A stretch of DNA of 62,677 nt from the NCBI GenBank assembly GCA_964389475.1, contig CAYMFD010000007.1, forward strand, positions 1-62,677, written 5' to 3'. Source of the stretch: CAYMFD01 sp964389475. Lineage in GTDB: Bacteria; Bacteroidota; Bacteroidia; Chitinophagales; Saprospiraceae. Below, in pieces: positions 8,004 to 16,531 of the stretch. The translations under genes and the position numbers were made by a program. The notes beneath the pieces are model-generated. The model searched no databases and was not told the DNA's origin. It worked only from the letters and a program-made list of their open reading frames with translations. Positions within the stretch are counted from its first letter, which is position 1; the number at the start of each line of letters is the position of its first letter.

Positions 8004-8831
8004 ATGCAATCTGTCATTTACACCCACTTTGAGAAAGTATACACCACCCTCAAAGACCAAGGAAAGATTAAATCAGTACGACAGTTTGCTATATCGCTAG
8101 ACATAGCACCTCAGTCAATGGATCTCATCGTCAAGGGTAAGCGTAATGTGACGCTAGACCTCGTACGTAAGCTCGCCTCTCGCTATCAGGTCAATGCAAA
8201 CTACCTGTGCCTAGGTCAGGGTTCCATGTTCATCGACCAAGAGGTTGATACGGAGGATGTCGAGGATTGCGGACGCATCACTTATGTGCCCGTAAGTGCA
8301 GCAGCAGGATATGGCGATCAGTTTAGAGATCCTGTATACCTGCAAGAGCTACCCACTTTTTCGCTACCAGAGGCAAAGTATAAGCACGGTGTCCACCGCT
8401 GCTTTGATGTGTCTGGCGATAGTATGGAGCCCACACTTTATACGGGTGAGAAGGTCGTATGTAGCCAGATGGAGCAGCAGTACTGGAAGACATCGATGAG
8501 GGATGGCGAGGTTTATGTCGTCATCGTCCAGGGTGATGTATTGGTCAAGCGTGTGATCAATCGTATCGTCGAGGACAGGACGCTACACCTTCATAGTGAT
8601 AATGATTTCTACCCCGCCCGCGTCGTAGATATCAACGAGGTCAGTGAGATCTGGCATGTCAACGTTAAGATCAGCAGCTTCTCTTCATCACCATCTAGTC
8701 AGCGAGATTCGCTGTACGACGAGATCGCCCAGGTGCGAGCCGAGCTGCAGTCGCTCAGAGAGGGTAACTTATCTATCAATCGTAATATCGAGCGAGTACT
8801 CAAGCACGAGAGATCTAAATCTTACGCCTAA
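8004..8831 (+). CDS. XRE-family transcriptional regulator with S24/LexA-like peptidase domain
   Basis: Residues about 5-65 form a helix-turn-helix (SVRQFAISLDIAPQSMDLIV, then LVRKLASRYQVNANYL); residues about 90-215 form an S24 domain like those of LexA and phage CI. The nucleophile is the Ser of SGDSMEP and the general base is the Lys of DVLVKRV, so the Ser-Lys pair is intact; PVSAAAGYG holds an Ala-Gly that could be a self-cleavage site. The last 45 residues look like a coiled coil (LYDEIAQVRAELQSLRE). I choose ATG 8004 because a promoter box covers the earlier TTG. It overlaps the next small gene by one base and is divergent from the lipoprotein-sigma run. Confidence 0.88.
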   Translation: MQSVIYTHFEKVYTTLKDQGKIKSVRQFAISLDIAPQSMDLIVKGKRNVTLDLVRKLASRYQVNANYLCLGQGSMFIDQEVDTEDVEDCGRITYVPVSAAAGYGDQFRDPVYLQELPTFSLPEAKYKHGVHRCFDVSGDSMEPTLYTGEKVVCSQMEQQYWKTSMRDGEVYVVIVQGDVLVKRVINRIVEDRTLHLHSDNDFYPARVVDINEVSEIWHVNVKISSFSSSPSSQRDSLYDEIAQVRAELQSLREGNLSINRNIERVLKHERSKSYA

Positions 8832-9043
8832 TGCAGATCATAGGCAAGGTAAAGTATATAGCCCTCGAAGGCGGATTCTACGGCATCATCGCAGAGGATG
8901 GCCAGCAATACTATCCAGTCAACATGCCTCAGCAGTACAAGGCTGACGGTACTTCGGTCCGGTGTATCGTAACAATCTTAAAGGATGCGGCAACACTAGC
9001 CATGTGGGGTGTACCTGTGCGGATTACCTCTTTTCATACCTAG
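8831..9043 (+). CDS. Small conserved-looking protein of unknown function (70 aa)
   Basis: The ATG overlaps the stop of the regulator gene (TAATG), which suggests coupled translation. The 70 residues are strand-rich: GKVKYIALEGGFYGIIAEDG, then YYPVNMPQQY and a C-terminal MWGVPVRITSF. The arrangement recalls small beta-barrel (SH3- or OB-like) proteins found as single genes in many bacteria, which I cannot name. There is no signal peptide or membrane span, so it is probably cytoplasmic. It ends convergently with udk, overlapping by 4 bases. Confidence 0.65.
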   Translation: MQIIGKVKYIALEGGFYGIIAEDGQQYYPVNMPQQYKADGTSVRCIVTILKDAATLAMWGVPVRITSFHT

Positions 9044-9657
9044 GAGACCAGACTCCTGATATAGCCCGTAAGCATGGCTATGGCAGCATCAAAGTTGTGA
9101 TTATTATTGATGACGATATCAACCGTATCGGCATGCGGTGCTATGTAAGCATTGTAGCTAGGCAGCACATGATGTTCATATCTATATAATACGTCATCGA
9201 GCGGGTAGTTGCGTTCCTTGTTGTCACGCTTGACCCTTCTGATCAGCTTTTTGACATTATCTGCGTGGATGAGTAGTTTGAGGTTTAGTAGGTCCGATAT
9301 CTTATCAAAGTGAAATAGAAAGAGACCTTCTACAATGATCACCTTGGCAGGGTAGTAGTGTATCGTTGCTGGCTCGGCAGCAGCATTGTTAAAAGTGTAC
9401 TCTAGTCTGTCAAAACCCTCGCCACCGATCAGCCGCTTTAGATCATGGTACAGTGCTTCGCTATCGATGCTCTCTGGCCTATCAAAGTTACGTATGCCGT
9501 TTTCGTCGATCTCCTGCTCTTCGCGTGGATGATAGTAGTTATCCATGCTTACTATGCAGACTTCTTGGTCCGTAAAGTCTTTTTTTAATCTTTCGATGAA
9601 TGTGGTTTTTCCAGATCCACTGCCACCAGAGATGCCTACTACGTAAGGGTATTTCAT
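9040..9657 (-). CDS. udk: Uridine kinase
   Basis: Phosphorylates uridine and cytidine with ATP or GTP to UMP and CMP in pyrimidine salvage. The P-loop GGSGSGKTT is at residues 11-19; SMDNYYHP and FDRPESID bind the nucleoside; IIVEGLFLF is the Walker B-like segment; the lid region RRVKRDNKERNY follows. The length of 205 residues is normal. The start at 9657 gives the expected MKYPYVVGISGGSGSGK. It is divergent, across 78 bases, from a concentrative nucleoside transporter, consistent with uptake followed by trapping. Confidence 0.95.
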   Translation of the reverse strand: MKYPYVVGISGGSGSGKTTFIERLKKDFTDQEVCIVSMDNYYHPREEQEIDENGIRNFDRPESIDSEALYHDLKRLIGGEGFDRLEYTFNNAAAEPATIHYYPAKVIIVEGLFLFHFDKISDLLNLKLLIHADNVKKLIRRVKRDNKERNYPLDDVLYRYEHHVLPSYNAYIAPHADTVDIVINNNHNFDAAIAMLTGYIRSLVS

Positions 9658-9735
9658 GCCGCCAAGATAGTAGGACTATCGGAGTAATTAACAAGAGAAG
9701 GAGGTATTGAATGCGGTATTTTATGTGACCTACTA

Positions 9736-11073
9736 ATGCAATTACCTATTTTGCGGGCTACTACCTCGCCTATGGACTTTTTGATCGACCTTATTAGAGC
9801 TGCATTTGGGATAGCCGTTATGTTGTTTGTGTGCTACCTGCTCAGCAGTGATCGCAAAGGTATTAAGTGGCGTCAAGTCTTTTACGGCCTTGGCTTGCAG
9901 GTCGTTTTGGCGATCCTTCTCCTTAAGGTTCCTTTTATTAATAGTCTCTTTGACTACACGGCCAAGGGTTTTGAGCGGATACTCCGATTCGCTGGTAGTG
10001 GCGCAGAGTTCCTCTTCGGTGGGCTGGTGGTAGACATGGATAGTTTTGGGTACATCTTTGCTTTCCAGGTACTACCGACGATTGTGTTTTTCTCGGCTTT
10101 GTCTGCCATTCTATACTATTACGGTATACTACAAAAGGTCGTTTATGGTATGGCGTGGGTCATGAGCAAGACGCTGGGTCTATCGGGTCCGGAGAGCCTC
10201 GCCGCCGCAGCTAATGTATTTATAGGCCAGACAGAAGCACCTCTGGTGGTTAAGCCTTACCTAGAGAAAATGACCAAGTCAGAGATCATGTGTCTGATGA
10301 CGGGGGGCATGGCGACGATCGCAGGAGGGGTCTTTGCCGCATATATCGGGTTTCTAGGTGGTGACGATCCAGTGATGCGAGTTTACTTTGCTAAGCACCT
10401 ACTGACTGCGTCTCTCATCTCTGCACCAGCTGCCATAGTAGCAGCCAAGATACTCGTGCCAGAGCGACGTGACAAAGAGCTAGACCGTCACCTCGAGATG
10501 ACCGAGTCTACATCACACAACCTCCTAGACGCCATATCGATAGGTACGACAGATGGCCTCAAACTAGCTGTTAACGTAGGTGTCATGCTACTGGTATTCA
10601 CATCGCTAGTAGCCCTTGCTAACTTTGCGCTTACAGAGACCGTAGGCCGGATAGGCGGGCTCAACGAGTGGGTAGCCGCATGGACAGATCAGCGGTTTCA
10701 AGGCTTTGACTTTACGTTTGTGCTAGGCGTACTCTTCTCTCCAGTGGCTTGGCTACTCGGGGTAGAGGTACAGGATATGCTCATCGTAGGCCAGCTGCTC
10801 GGGCAGAAGACCGTTATCAATGAGTTTATCGCCTATGCCGAGCTTCAGGCTCTTAAGGAGAGTGGCATCATATTACAGGACAAGTCGCTTATCATTGCAA
10901 CCTATGCTCTTTGCGGATTTGCTAATCTTGCTAGTATAGGTATACAAGTGGGAGGCATCGGTGCCATCGCTCCGGGCCAGCGAAAGAATATCACAGAGCT
11001 AGGTGTCAAGGCACTGATAGCAGGTACGATCGCGAGTTTCTTTACGGCATGTATCGCAGGGGTGATTTACTAA
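9736..11073 (+). CDS. Concentrative nucleoside transporter (CNT/NupC family)
   Basis: An inner-membrane Na+- or H+-coupled nucleoside importer. The core motifs are clear: GQTEAPLVVKPYL (hairpin 1 binding site), MTGGMATIAGGVFAAYIG, and a later NEFIAYAEL followed by YALCGFANLASIGIQVGG (hairpin 2 and helix 8). About 8-10 hydrophobic segments fill the 445 residues. The ATG at 9736 gives 12 residues before an alternative ATG at 9772 (MDFLIDLIRA); the second may be the true start because the first 12 residues are polar and unlike the family. Divergent from udk. Confidence 0.93.
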   Translation: MQLPILRATTSPMDFLIDLIRAAFGIAVMLFVCYLLSSDRKGIKWRQVFYGLGLQVVLAILLLKVPFINSLFDYTAKGFERILRFAGSGAEFLFGGLVVDMDSFGYIFAFQVLPTIVFFSALSAILYYYGILQKVVYGMAWVMSKTLGLSGPESLAAAANVFIGQTEAPLVVKPYLEKMTKSEIMCLMTGGMATIAGGVFAAYIGFLGGDDPVMRVYFAKHLLTASLISAPAAIVAAKILVPERRDKELDRHLEMTESTSHNLLDAISIGTTDGLKLAVNVGVMLLVFTSLVALANFALTETVGRIGGLNEWVAAWTDQRFQGFDFTFVLGVLFSPVAWLLGVEVQDMLIVGQLLGQKTVINEFIAYAELQALKESGIILQDKSLIIATYALCGFANLASIGIQVGGIGAIAPGQRKNITELGVKALIAGTIASFFTACIAGVIY

Positions 11074-11201
11074 AGTATCCTGATTTTCACAGAATTGTAG
11101 TAGTTATTGTCCGTTGAGGGCAAAACTTAAAATTTGTGTCGGCTGTTGTCTTTCAATAGCCTATTATTGCTATCCGAGAATAACTAACCAATCCATTTTA
11201 C

Positions 11202-14200
11202 ATGAGAGTTTTGCTACTTAGCTTTTTGTCCTTAGCCTTTTTTACGCTGTGTGCCCAGTCAGATTTTCAGTACACACCGAGTGAAGTAGTCGATGGACGT
11301 GTATATCAATTGCTCTCTTTTGATAGTAATTTGAGTGCTGCAGATCATAAGCGACTAGCTAGCGCAGATATAAGGTTGCTAGGTTACCGAGGCGATAAGA
11401 CTTACCTCGCATCGCTACCAGCCGTATCAGACCTTTCTACACGATTTGTAGGTCTCGATGTACAAGATGTTGCAGCCCTAGAAGTATCTCAAAAAATGAC
11501 GATTGACAAAGAGGCCATACCCGAATACGCCAGAGATGGTGCCGATATTCTAGTTGCTGTACATTATATCGAGGAGGTAGGTCACCAAAGGGTGATCCGT
11601 AAAGTGGAGAAAGCTGGTTACAAGGTGCTAGAGTCGCGAGAGGGATCACCGTTCCTGACACTGGCAATACCTCTTGGCGAACTCGATGCCCTGGCAGCAG
11701 CGCCGTACCTACTAGCCGTGGAGCTTGTACCGCCGCCACCCGTCAAGGAAGATCGCCTAGGTCGCAACCTACACCGTGTCAATAAGCTATCACCTGTCAA
11801 TGGCCTGGGCCTTGATTTTAATGGCAGTGGGGTCAATCTCATGGTCAGAGATGATGGTGCGGTATTCGATCATATTGATTTTGCAGGACGGATGAATCAG
11901 GACTTCTCCGGTGGCTCGCGAGGCGATCATGGAGACGGTGTTGCCGGTATTATGACAGGAGCTGGTAACCTAGATCCTGAGTTTACAGGCATGGCTTACG
12001 GGTCTGACTTTTGGGTTATCGACTATGTTTCTTCGTTTATGGACGAGACGATGGAGCTCGTAGATGCGGATGATATTCGTGTTACCAACTCTAGCTACAG
12101 CGATGGCTGTAATAGAGGATACACGATCAATACTAGGACTGTAGACCAGCAGGTATACGATAATCCCCAATTGATGCACGTGTTCTCCGCTGGTAATGAT
12201 GGTCGTAGTGACTGTGGTTACGGTGCAGGTGCTGGCTGGGGTAATATCACAGGTGGTCATAAGATAGGTAAGAATGTTATCGCTGTGGCTAACCTAGACC
12301 CTTTCGGTAACGTGGTAGGTAGTAGTAGTAGAGGGCCGACGCAGGATGGTCGACTTAAGCCAGATATCGCTGCTAATGGTTTTCAGCATGTAAGTACGGC
12401 GGAGGAGTTCGACTATATGGTATTCGGCGGTACTAGCGCTGCGGCTCCTGTAGTAGCCGGTGTGATGGGTATACTCCACCAGGTCTATGATGAGCAGTAT
12501 GGCGAGGTAGGTGACGCAGCCTTATTAAAATCGATCATGCTCAATACGGCGAACGATGCTGGTGCACATGGTCCAGATTTCCTCTACGGATGGGGAGTAG
12601 CTAATGCCTACAGGGCAGTAAGAGCACTACAGGCTGAGCAATATGTGGAAATAGAGATCAGCCAAGATGATGAGATCGTAATCCCCATCGAGGTGCCAGA
12701 CAATACTTATGCCGTCAAGGTAATGACCTACTGGCCTGATCCCGAATCATTCACTACTAGTAATGTCCTCATCAATGACCTTAATACGGAGCTTGTAGGG
12801 GCTAGTGAGACTTACATGCCATTCGTACTGGACTATACACCAGCGGTAAGTAATCTAGCTGCTGAGGCTACCAGAGGCGTTGACTCTGTCAATAATGTGG
12901 AGCAAATAGAGATTATCAACCCTGCGGCCGGCAGATACGACCTCAACATTACGGGCCACAGAGTACCCATGGAGTCTGCTAGAGCCTACGTCACTTGGGA
13001 GTTTATAAGCAATGACATCGAGATCTTATACCCAAGTGGTGGCGAGCACCTTACAGCTGGTGACGTATCATACATTACATGGGATGCAGGTGGTGATGAC
13101 GAGCGATTTACAGTTGATCTCGTATTTAGCAATGACTCCGTAAGAACCTTGGGCTCTAGGAGTGGTAATACGCGTATGCTATCTTGGAATCCAGGTCGCG
13201 ACTATGTGGACGACGCAAAGATCAGAATCACAAGAGGTAGCCAAGTAGTGGAGGGTGATTCGACGTTTGTAATCGCTGATAGAGTCGAAGACCTAAGCCT
13301 AAGCACCGACGGCAATACCCTTTTATGGGATGTAATAGAGGGTGCTACTACCTACAACGTCTATGCCCTCATCGATAAGTACATGGAGGTAGTGGCTACT
13401 GTAGATGCTGCCGTCTACGAGATACCAGTAGATGGAGTCGCTAGACGAAGGTGGGTTGCCGTCAGTCCAGTTTTTACCGATGGTCGAGAGGGCATGAGGT
13501 CTCGGGCGATCAATACTAGAGAGCCACTTGTACCTACATTTGTCAATGCCGATAATGATGAGCCGTGTGAGGGTGTACCCACTATATTCGAAGCCACTAC
13601 GAACCTGCAAAATGTGGAGCATCGCTGGGCATTTGGCAATAGAGCCACACCATCTGAGGCGGTAGGCGCAGGCCCACATAGTGTAGTGTACTCACGAGAT
13701 GGCCGTGCATCAGGCCGATACTTCCTCTCCGATGAGTTCGGTGAGGAGTCTATTCTGTTTAGAATGGAGGTCGGTGCTGTACCTGAGATCGACGATATAG
13801 AAGCCGACGAGGTAGAGCCTCAGCGATATGCCTTCACTGCCGATACGGATAATGCAGATAGCTTCTTATGGAACTTTGATGATGGTAGCACGAGCGAAGA
13901 GGAGGAGCCGATCCATACATTTACTGATCCCGGTACTTATGAAGTTACACTAACAGCTAGCTCTAAGTGTGGCGAGGTTACAGAGACGATCGATATTGAG
14001 GTGATCATTGTTAGTATTAACGAGACCGCACCACTTGACGAACTAGTACTGTCTCCCAATCCTACGGATGGCGCTTTTGATGTAGCACTGCCAGCAGGTA
14101 TCACAGACGCTGTGGTAGAGTTGTATAGCCAGGACGGTAAGTTGATCACTACTCAAGCCTGTGGCCAGGCAGTTTGCAGATTAGTAGCACCACTAGCAGG

Positions 14201-14267
14201 TACTTATACTGTGCTTGTCCGTACCGGTGACGAGCGAGTGAGTAAGTCCATCCAGGTTATTCGATAG
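11202..14267 (+). CDS. Secreted S8 (subtilisin-like) protease with PKD domain and T9SS type A sorting domain
   Basis: A signal peptide (residues 1-18, LLLSFLSLAFFTLCAQ) is followed by a propeptide-like region to about 200, then the peptidase S8 domain: catalytic Asp in MVRDDGAVFDH, His in DHGDGVAGI, oxyanion region near MHVFSAGNDG, and Ser in GGTSAAAPVVAG. Beta-rich modules follow, including a jelly-roll-like stretch and a PKD domain near 880-935 (FLWNFDDGS, HTFTDPGTYEVTL). The C-terminal 80 residues (LVLSPNPTDGAFDV to the end) are a type A T9SS sorting domain. It is probably exported through the outer membrane and anchored or released as a surface protease. Flanked by unrelated genes. Confidence 0.93.
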   Translation: MRVLLLSFLSLAFFTLCAQSDFQYTPSEVVDGRVYQLLSFDSNLSAADHKRLASADIRLLGYRGDKTYLASLPAVSDLSTRFVGLDVQDVAALEVSQKMTIDKEAIPEYARDGADILVAVHYIEEVGHQRVIRKVEKAGYKVLESREGSPFLTLAIPLGELDALAAAPYLLAVELVPPPPVKEDRLGRNLHRVNKLSPVNGLGLDFNGSGVNLMVRDDGAVFDHIDFAGRMNQDFSGGSRGDHGDGVAGIMTGAGNLDPEFTGMAYGSDFWVIDYVSSFMDETMELVDADDIRVTNSSYSDGCNRGYTINTRTVDQQVYDNPQLMHVFSAGNDGRSDCGYGAGAGWGNITGGHKIGKNVIAVANLDPFGNVVGSSSRGPTQDGRLKPDIAANGFQHVSTAEEFDYMVFGGTSAAAPVVAGVMGILHQVYDEQYGEVGDAALLKSIMLNTANDAGAHGPDFLYGWGVANAYRAVRALQAEQYVEIEISQDDEIVIPIEVPDNTYAVKVMTYWPDPESFTTSNVLINDLNTELVGASETYMPFVLDYTPAVSNLAAEATRGVDSVNNVEQIEIINPAAGRYDLNITGHRVPMESARAYVTWEFISNDIEILYPSGGEHLTAGDVSYITWDAGGDDERFTVDLVFSNDSVRTLGSRSGNTRMLSWNPGRDYVDDAKIRITRGSQVVEGDSTFVIADRVEDLSLSTDGNTLLWDVIEGATTYNVYALIDKYMEVVATVDAAVYEIPVDGVARRRWVAVSPVFTDGREGMRSRAINTREPLVPTFVNADNDEPCEGVPTIFEATTNLQNVEHRWAFGNRATPSEAVGAGPHSVVYSRDGRASGRYFLSDEFGEESILFRMEVGAVPEIDDIEADEVEPQRYAFTADTDNADSFLWNFDDGSTSEEEEPIHTFTDPGTYEVTLTASSKCGEVTETIDIEVIIVSINETAPLDELVLSPNPTDGAFDVALPAGITDAVVELYSQDGKLITTQACGQAVCRLVAPLAGTYTVLVRTGDERVSKSIQVIR

Positions 14268-14295
14268 AGGTCAGATAGATACGTTTAGGCATACC

Positions 14296-14640
14296 CTAGT
14301 TAGACCACACTGCATAGCGCTGTCGGCGCAACTGCAGGGTGAGTTCTTTCTCTAGGGATAGGGCCTCAGCACGGGTCTTTGGCTCTAGGTGTCGGTATAG
14401 GCTAGGTCTCAGATAGAGGCCGTACTGCTGTACGATATTGGAGGATAGTTTATGTCCTTTCTTACTACGCTGACCCGTTAGATGCTGTTGTAGGCGTTGT
14501 TTATCCGTCTTACTAGTCATACCCACATAGAGACACTCTAGCACGCCATTGTACTGAGGATTAGCATTCCTAAACTTGTAGTTTTTGCTAAATACCTTCT
14601 TAGATAATTCGACGACGTATACGGTGTACTTTCTTGACAT
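14296..14640 (-). CDS. GIY-YIG domain small nuclease-like protein
   Basis: A 114-residue protein with the outline of a GIY-YIG nuclease fold: YTVYVVEL in place of GIY, CLYVGMTS in place of YIG, then an Arg-His stretch (RLQQHLTG) and a late Glu (ALSLEKEL). Like the stand-alone UvrC/Slx1-type proteins of this size, it may cut DNA, but the first motif departs from consensus, so activity is uncertain. It is convergent with the subtilase gene and lies 104 bases downstream of selO's stop on the same strand. I see no sign that it is a homing endonuclease. Confidence 0.65.
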   Translation of the reverse strand: MSRKYTVYVVELSKKVFSKNYKFRNANPQYNGVLECLYVGMTSKTDKQRLQQHLTGQRSKKGHKLSSNIVQQYGLYLRPSLYRHLEPKTRAEALSLEKELTLQLRRQRYAVWSN

Positions 14641-14744
14641 ATTATTATAAATATTAATATGTATGTCAAAGATTACGCCAGCTTTACGGTCACTACAGTA
14701 CGTGGTAGCGGACTCTTTGCTGGGGAGAGGACCTCATATTATTA

Positions 14745-16307
14745 TCACGAGCTACAGCTGAGCATTGAGCATCCGACCTTGTGGCGAGCCCAGTCAGGTC
14801 GGCGTTGATACCACTTCTCATACTTCTCCTGATACGTGTAGGGCTGCTGGAGCATAGTGTAGAGGTCTGTAATCAGTGAGTAGTCGCCTTCGTTAGCTGC
14901 ATCGATAGCTAGCTGTGCCATGTAGTTGCGCAGGACGTATCTAGGATTAGCAGCTTGCATAGTAGCACTCCGTGAGTCTACACTGTCGTGGTCGCTGCTT
15001 GATATTGATCGATATTTCTGGAGCCACTTGGTCCATTTGTCAAGGATAGTGGTGTCTATATCCTCTAGGTAGAACGCCTTGCTTACTCGCTCGAGAGCAT
15101 CCTCATCATTCAAACTTAAAAAATCTGTATGACCGATCTCCTGATAGAAAATGGTCATGTCGGTCTCCGTGAGCATGAGCTGCTGATCCATGCCCTGTAT
15201 CATAGAGACGGTGTCGTCTGTCATCTTGCCAAAGCCCAGCTTATCATGCATCATCCGTAGGTATCGCTGACCAAAACGCTGACCATAGTCCTGCAGTATA
15301 GCCTCGAAAGGTGCGGCTTCTCCTACTAAGGGGTATAGGGCATTAGCGAGTTGCACGAGGTTCCATGCGGCGATCTGCGGTTGGTGGCCAAAGCGGTATC
15401 GCCTGCCCTGTCGATCCGTCGTATTAGGTGTCCACTCCGTATCGTAGTCATCCAGCCACCCGTAGGGACCGTAGTCGATCGTCAGCCCTAGGATCGACAT
15501 GTTATCCGTATTCATCACACCATGTACGAAGCCCACACGCTGCCAGTGGACGACCATGTCTATTGTACGATCGACTACCCAGTCAAAAAGCGCTAGGTAG
15601 CGATCCTTGCCACTTGCTTTTATGTCGGTATGGTGGTCTATCACGTAGTCCGCCAGCCGCTGAAGTAGGTCGTATTCCTTATTGGCCATATGATGCTGTA
15701 GGTTGCCAAACCTTATAAAGCTCGGTGCTACCCGGCATACAACGGCACCTTGCTCATAGGCAGCATTACCATCGTACATCATATCTCGCAGTACTTGATC
15801 ACCGGTCAATGCCAGTGATAGAGATCGGGTAGTCGGTACGCCTAGGTGATACATCGCCTCGCTGCACAGGTGCTCCCGGATCGATGATCGCAGTACCGCT
15901 AGGCCATCTGCTGACCTGGAGTAGGGAGTGAGGCCGGCGCCTTTGAGTTGTAGTATCCACTCCAGATCTGTGCTGTCACGGACGGCACCTAGGTTGATGG
16001 CTCTACCATCGCCTAGCTGGCCCGCCCAGTGACCAAATTGGTGGCCACTGTAGACCATAGAGTAGGGTTGCGCTGGTGGTGGTATGTCGGCTCCACTCAC
16101 AAGATTTAAGAAAGCCTCAGACTTTACTTGTGCCTCGTCGATTCCTAGCGTCTGTAGTAGGGCTTCGCTTACGTGTAGCAGTGACGGTGCGGTGGGTATA
16201 CGCGGCTTGACATAGCTGTAACTCGCCTCGCGGACCTGCCTAGGACGGAGGATCGTATTCTTGTCAGGCTCTAACTCCTTTTGAAAAGTATCTAGGACTA
16301 TACGCAT
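14745..16307 (-). CDS. selO: Protein adenylyltransferase SelO (YdiU family)
   Basis: A pseudokinase-fold enzyme that transfers AMP to Ser, Thr or Tyr of target proteins, linked to oxidative stress. Family motifs: YSGHQFGHWAGQLGDGRA, LQLKGAGLTPYSR (ATP-binding Lys), VLRSSIREHLCSEAM, and the catalytic region HGVMNTDNMS with IDYGPYG ten residues later, holding the Asp-Asn and Asp that act as base and Mg ligands in characterised homologues. The protein ends in CSS, the position where vertebrate SelO has selenocysteine-Ser-Ser. Length (520) is slightly above the bacterial norm of about 480. The start at 16307 is 30 bases below a perfect TAGCTTTG box. Confidence 0.94.
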   Translation of the reverse strand: MRIVLDTFQKELEPDKNTILRPRQVREASYSYVKPRIPTAPSLLHVSEALLQTLGIDEAQVKSEAFLNLVSGADIPPPAQPYSMVYSGHQFGHWAGQLGDGRAINLGAVRDSTDLEWILQLKGAGLTPYSRSADGLAVLRSSIREHLCSEAMYHLGVPTTRSLSLALTGDQVLRDMMYDGNAAYEQGAVVCRVAPSFIRFGNLQHHMANKEYDLLQRLADYVIDHHTDIKASGKDRYLALFDWVVDRTIDMVVHWQRVGFVHGVMNTDNMSILGLTIDYGPYGWLDDYDTEWTPNTTDRQGRRYRFGHQPQIAAWNLVQLANALYPLVGEAAPFEAILQDYGQRFGQRYLRMMHDKLGFGKMTDDTVSMIQGMDQQLMLTETDMTIFYQEIGHTDFLSLNDEDALERVSKAFYLEDIDTTILDKWTKWLQKYRSISSSDHDSVDSRSATMQAANPRYVLRNYMAQLAIDAANEGDYSLITDLYTMLQQPYTYQEKYEKWYQRRPDWARHKVGCSMLSCSS

Positions 16308-16336
16308 AGGGTGGGTATCTGTGTATGTGCTATTGA

Positions 16337-16344
16337 CAAAGCTA
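16337..16344 (-). promoter_or_regulatory. -7 box upstream of selO
   Basis: On the minus strand this reads TAGCTTTG, an exact match to TAnnTTTG, 30 bases before the selO start. No clear -33 TTTG is seen. Confidence 0.45.
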
Positions 16345-16531
16345 CAGTCATTAGTCAGACTATCTGCTGGTATGCCTTGTAGCCTCTCTAACGGTTAAGC
16401 CGGTAAATTGATGATGTTACGTCTTAAAAATTGTCTGTCTCAGCATCGCAGTGATGCCAATCAGAGAGCTTAGCTAAACTACTTCACACCATAAGCGTTG
16501 CCTTCTTCGGACGAAACACCAACCAACGATT

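Noticed and set aside
13323..13679. Minus-strand open frames within the subtilase gene.
   Set aside because: Antisense to a clear protease gene and no protein features.
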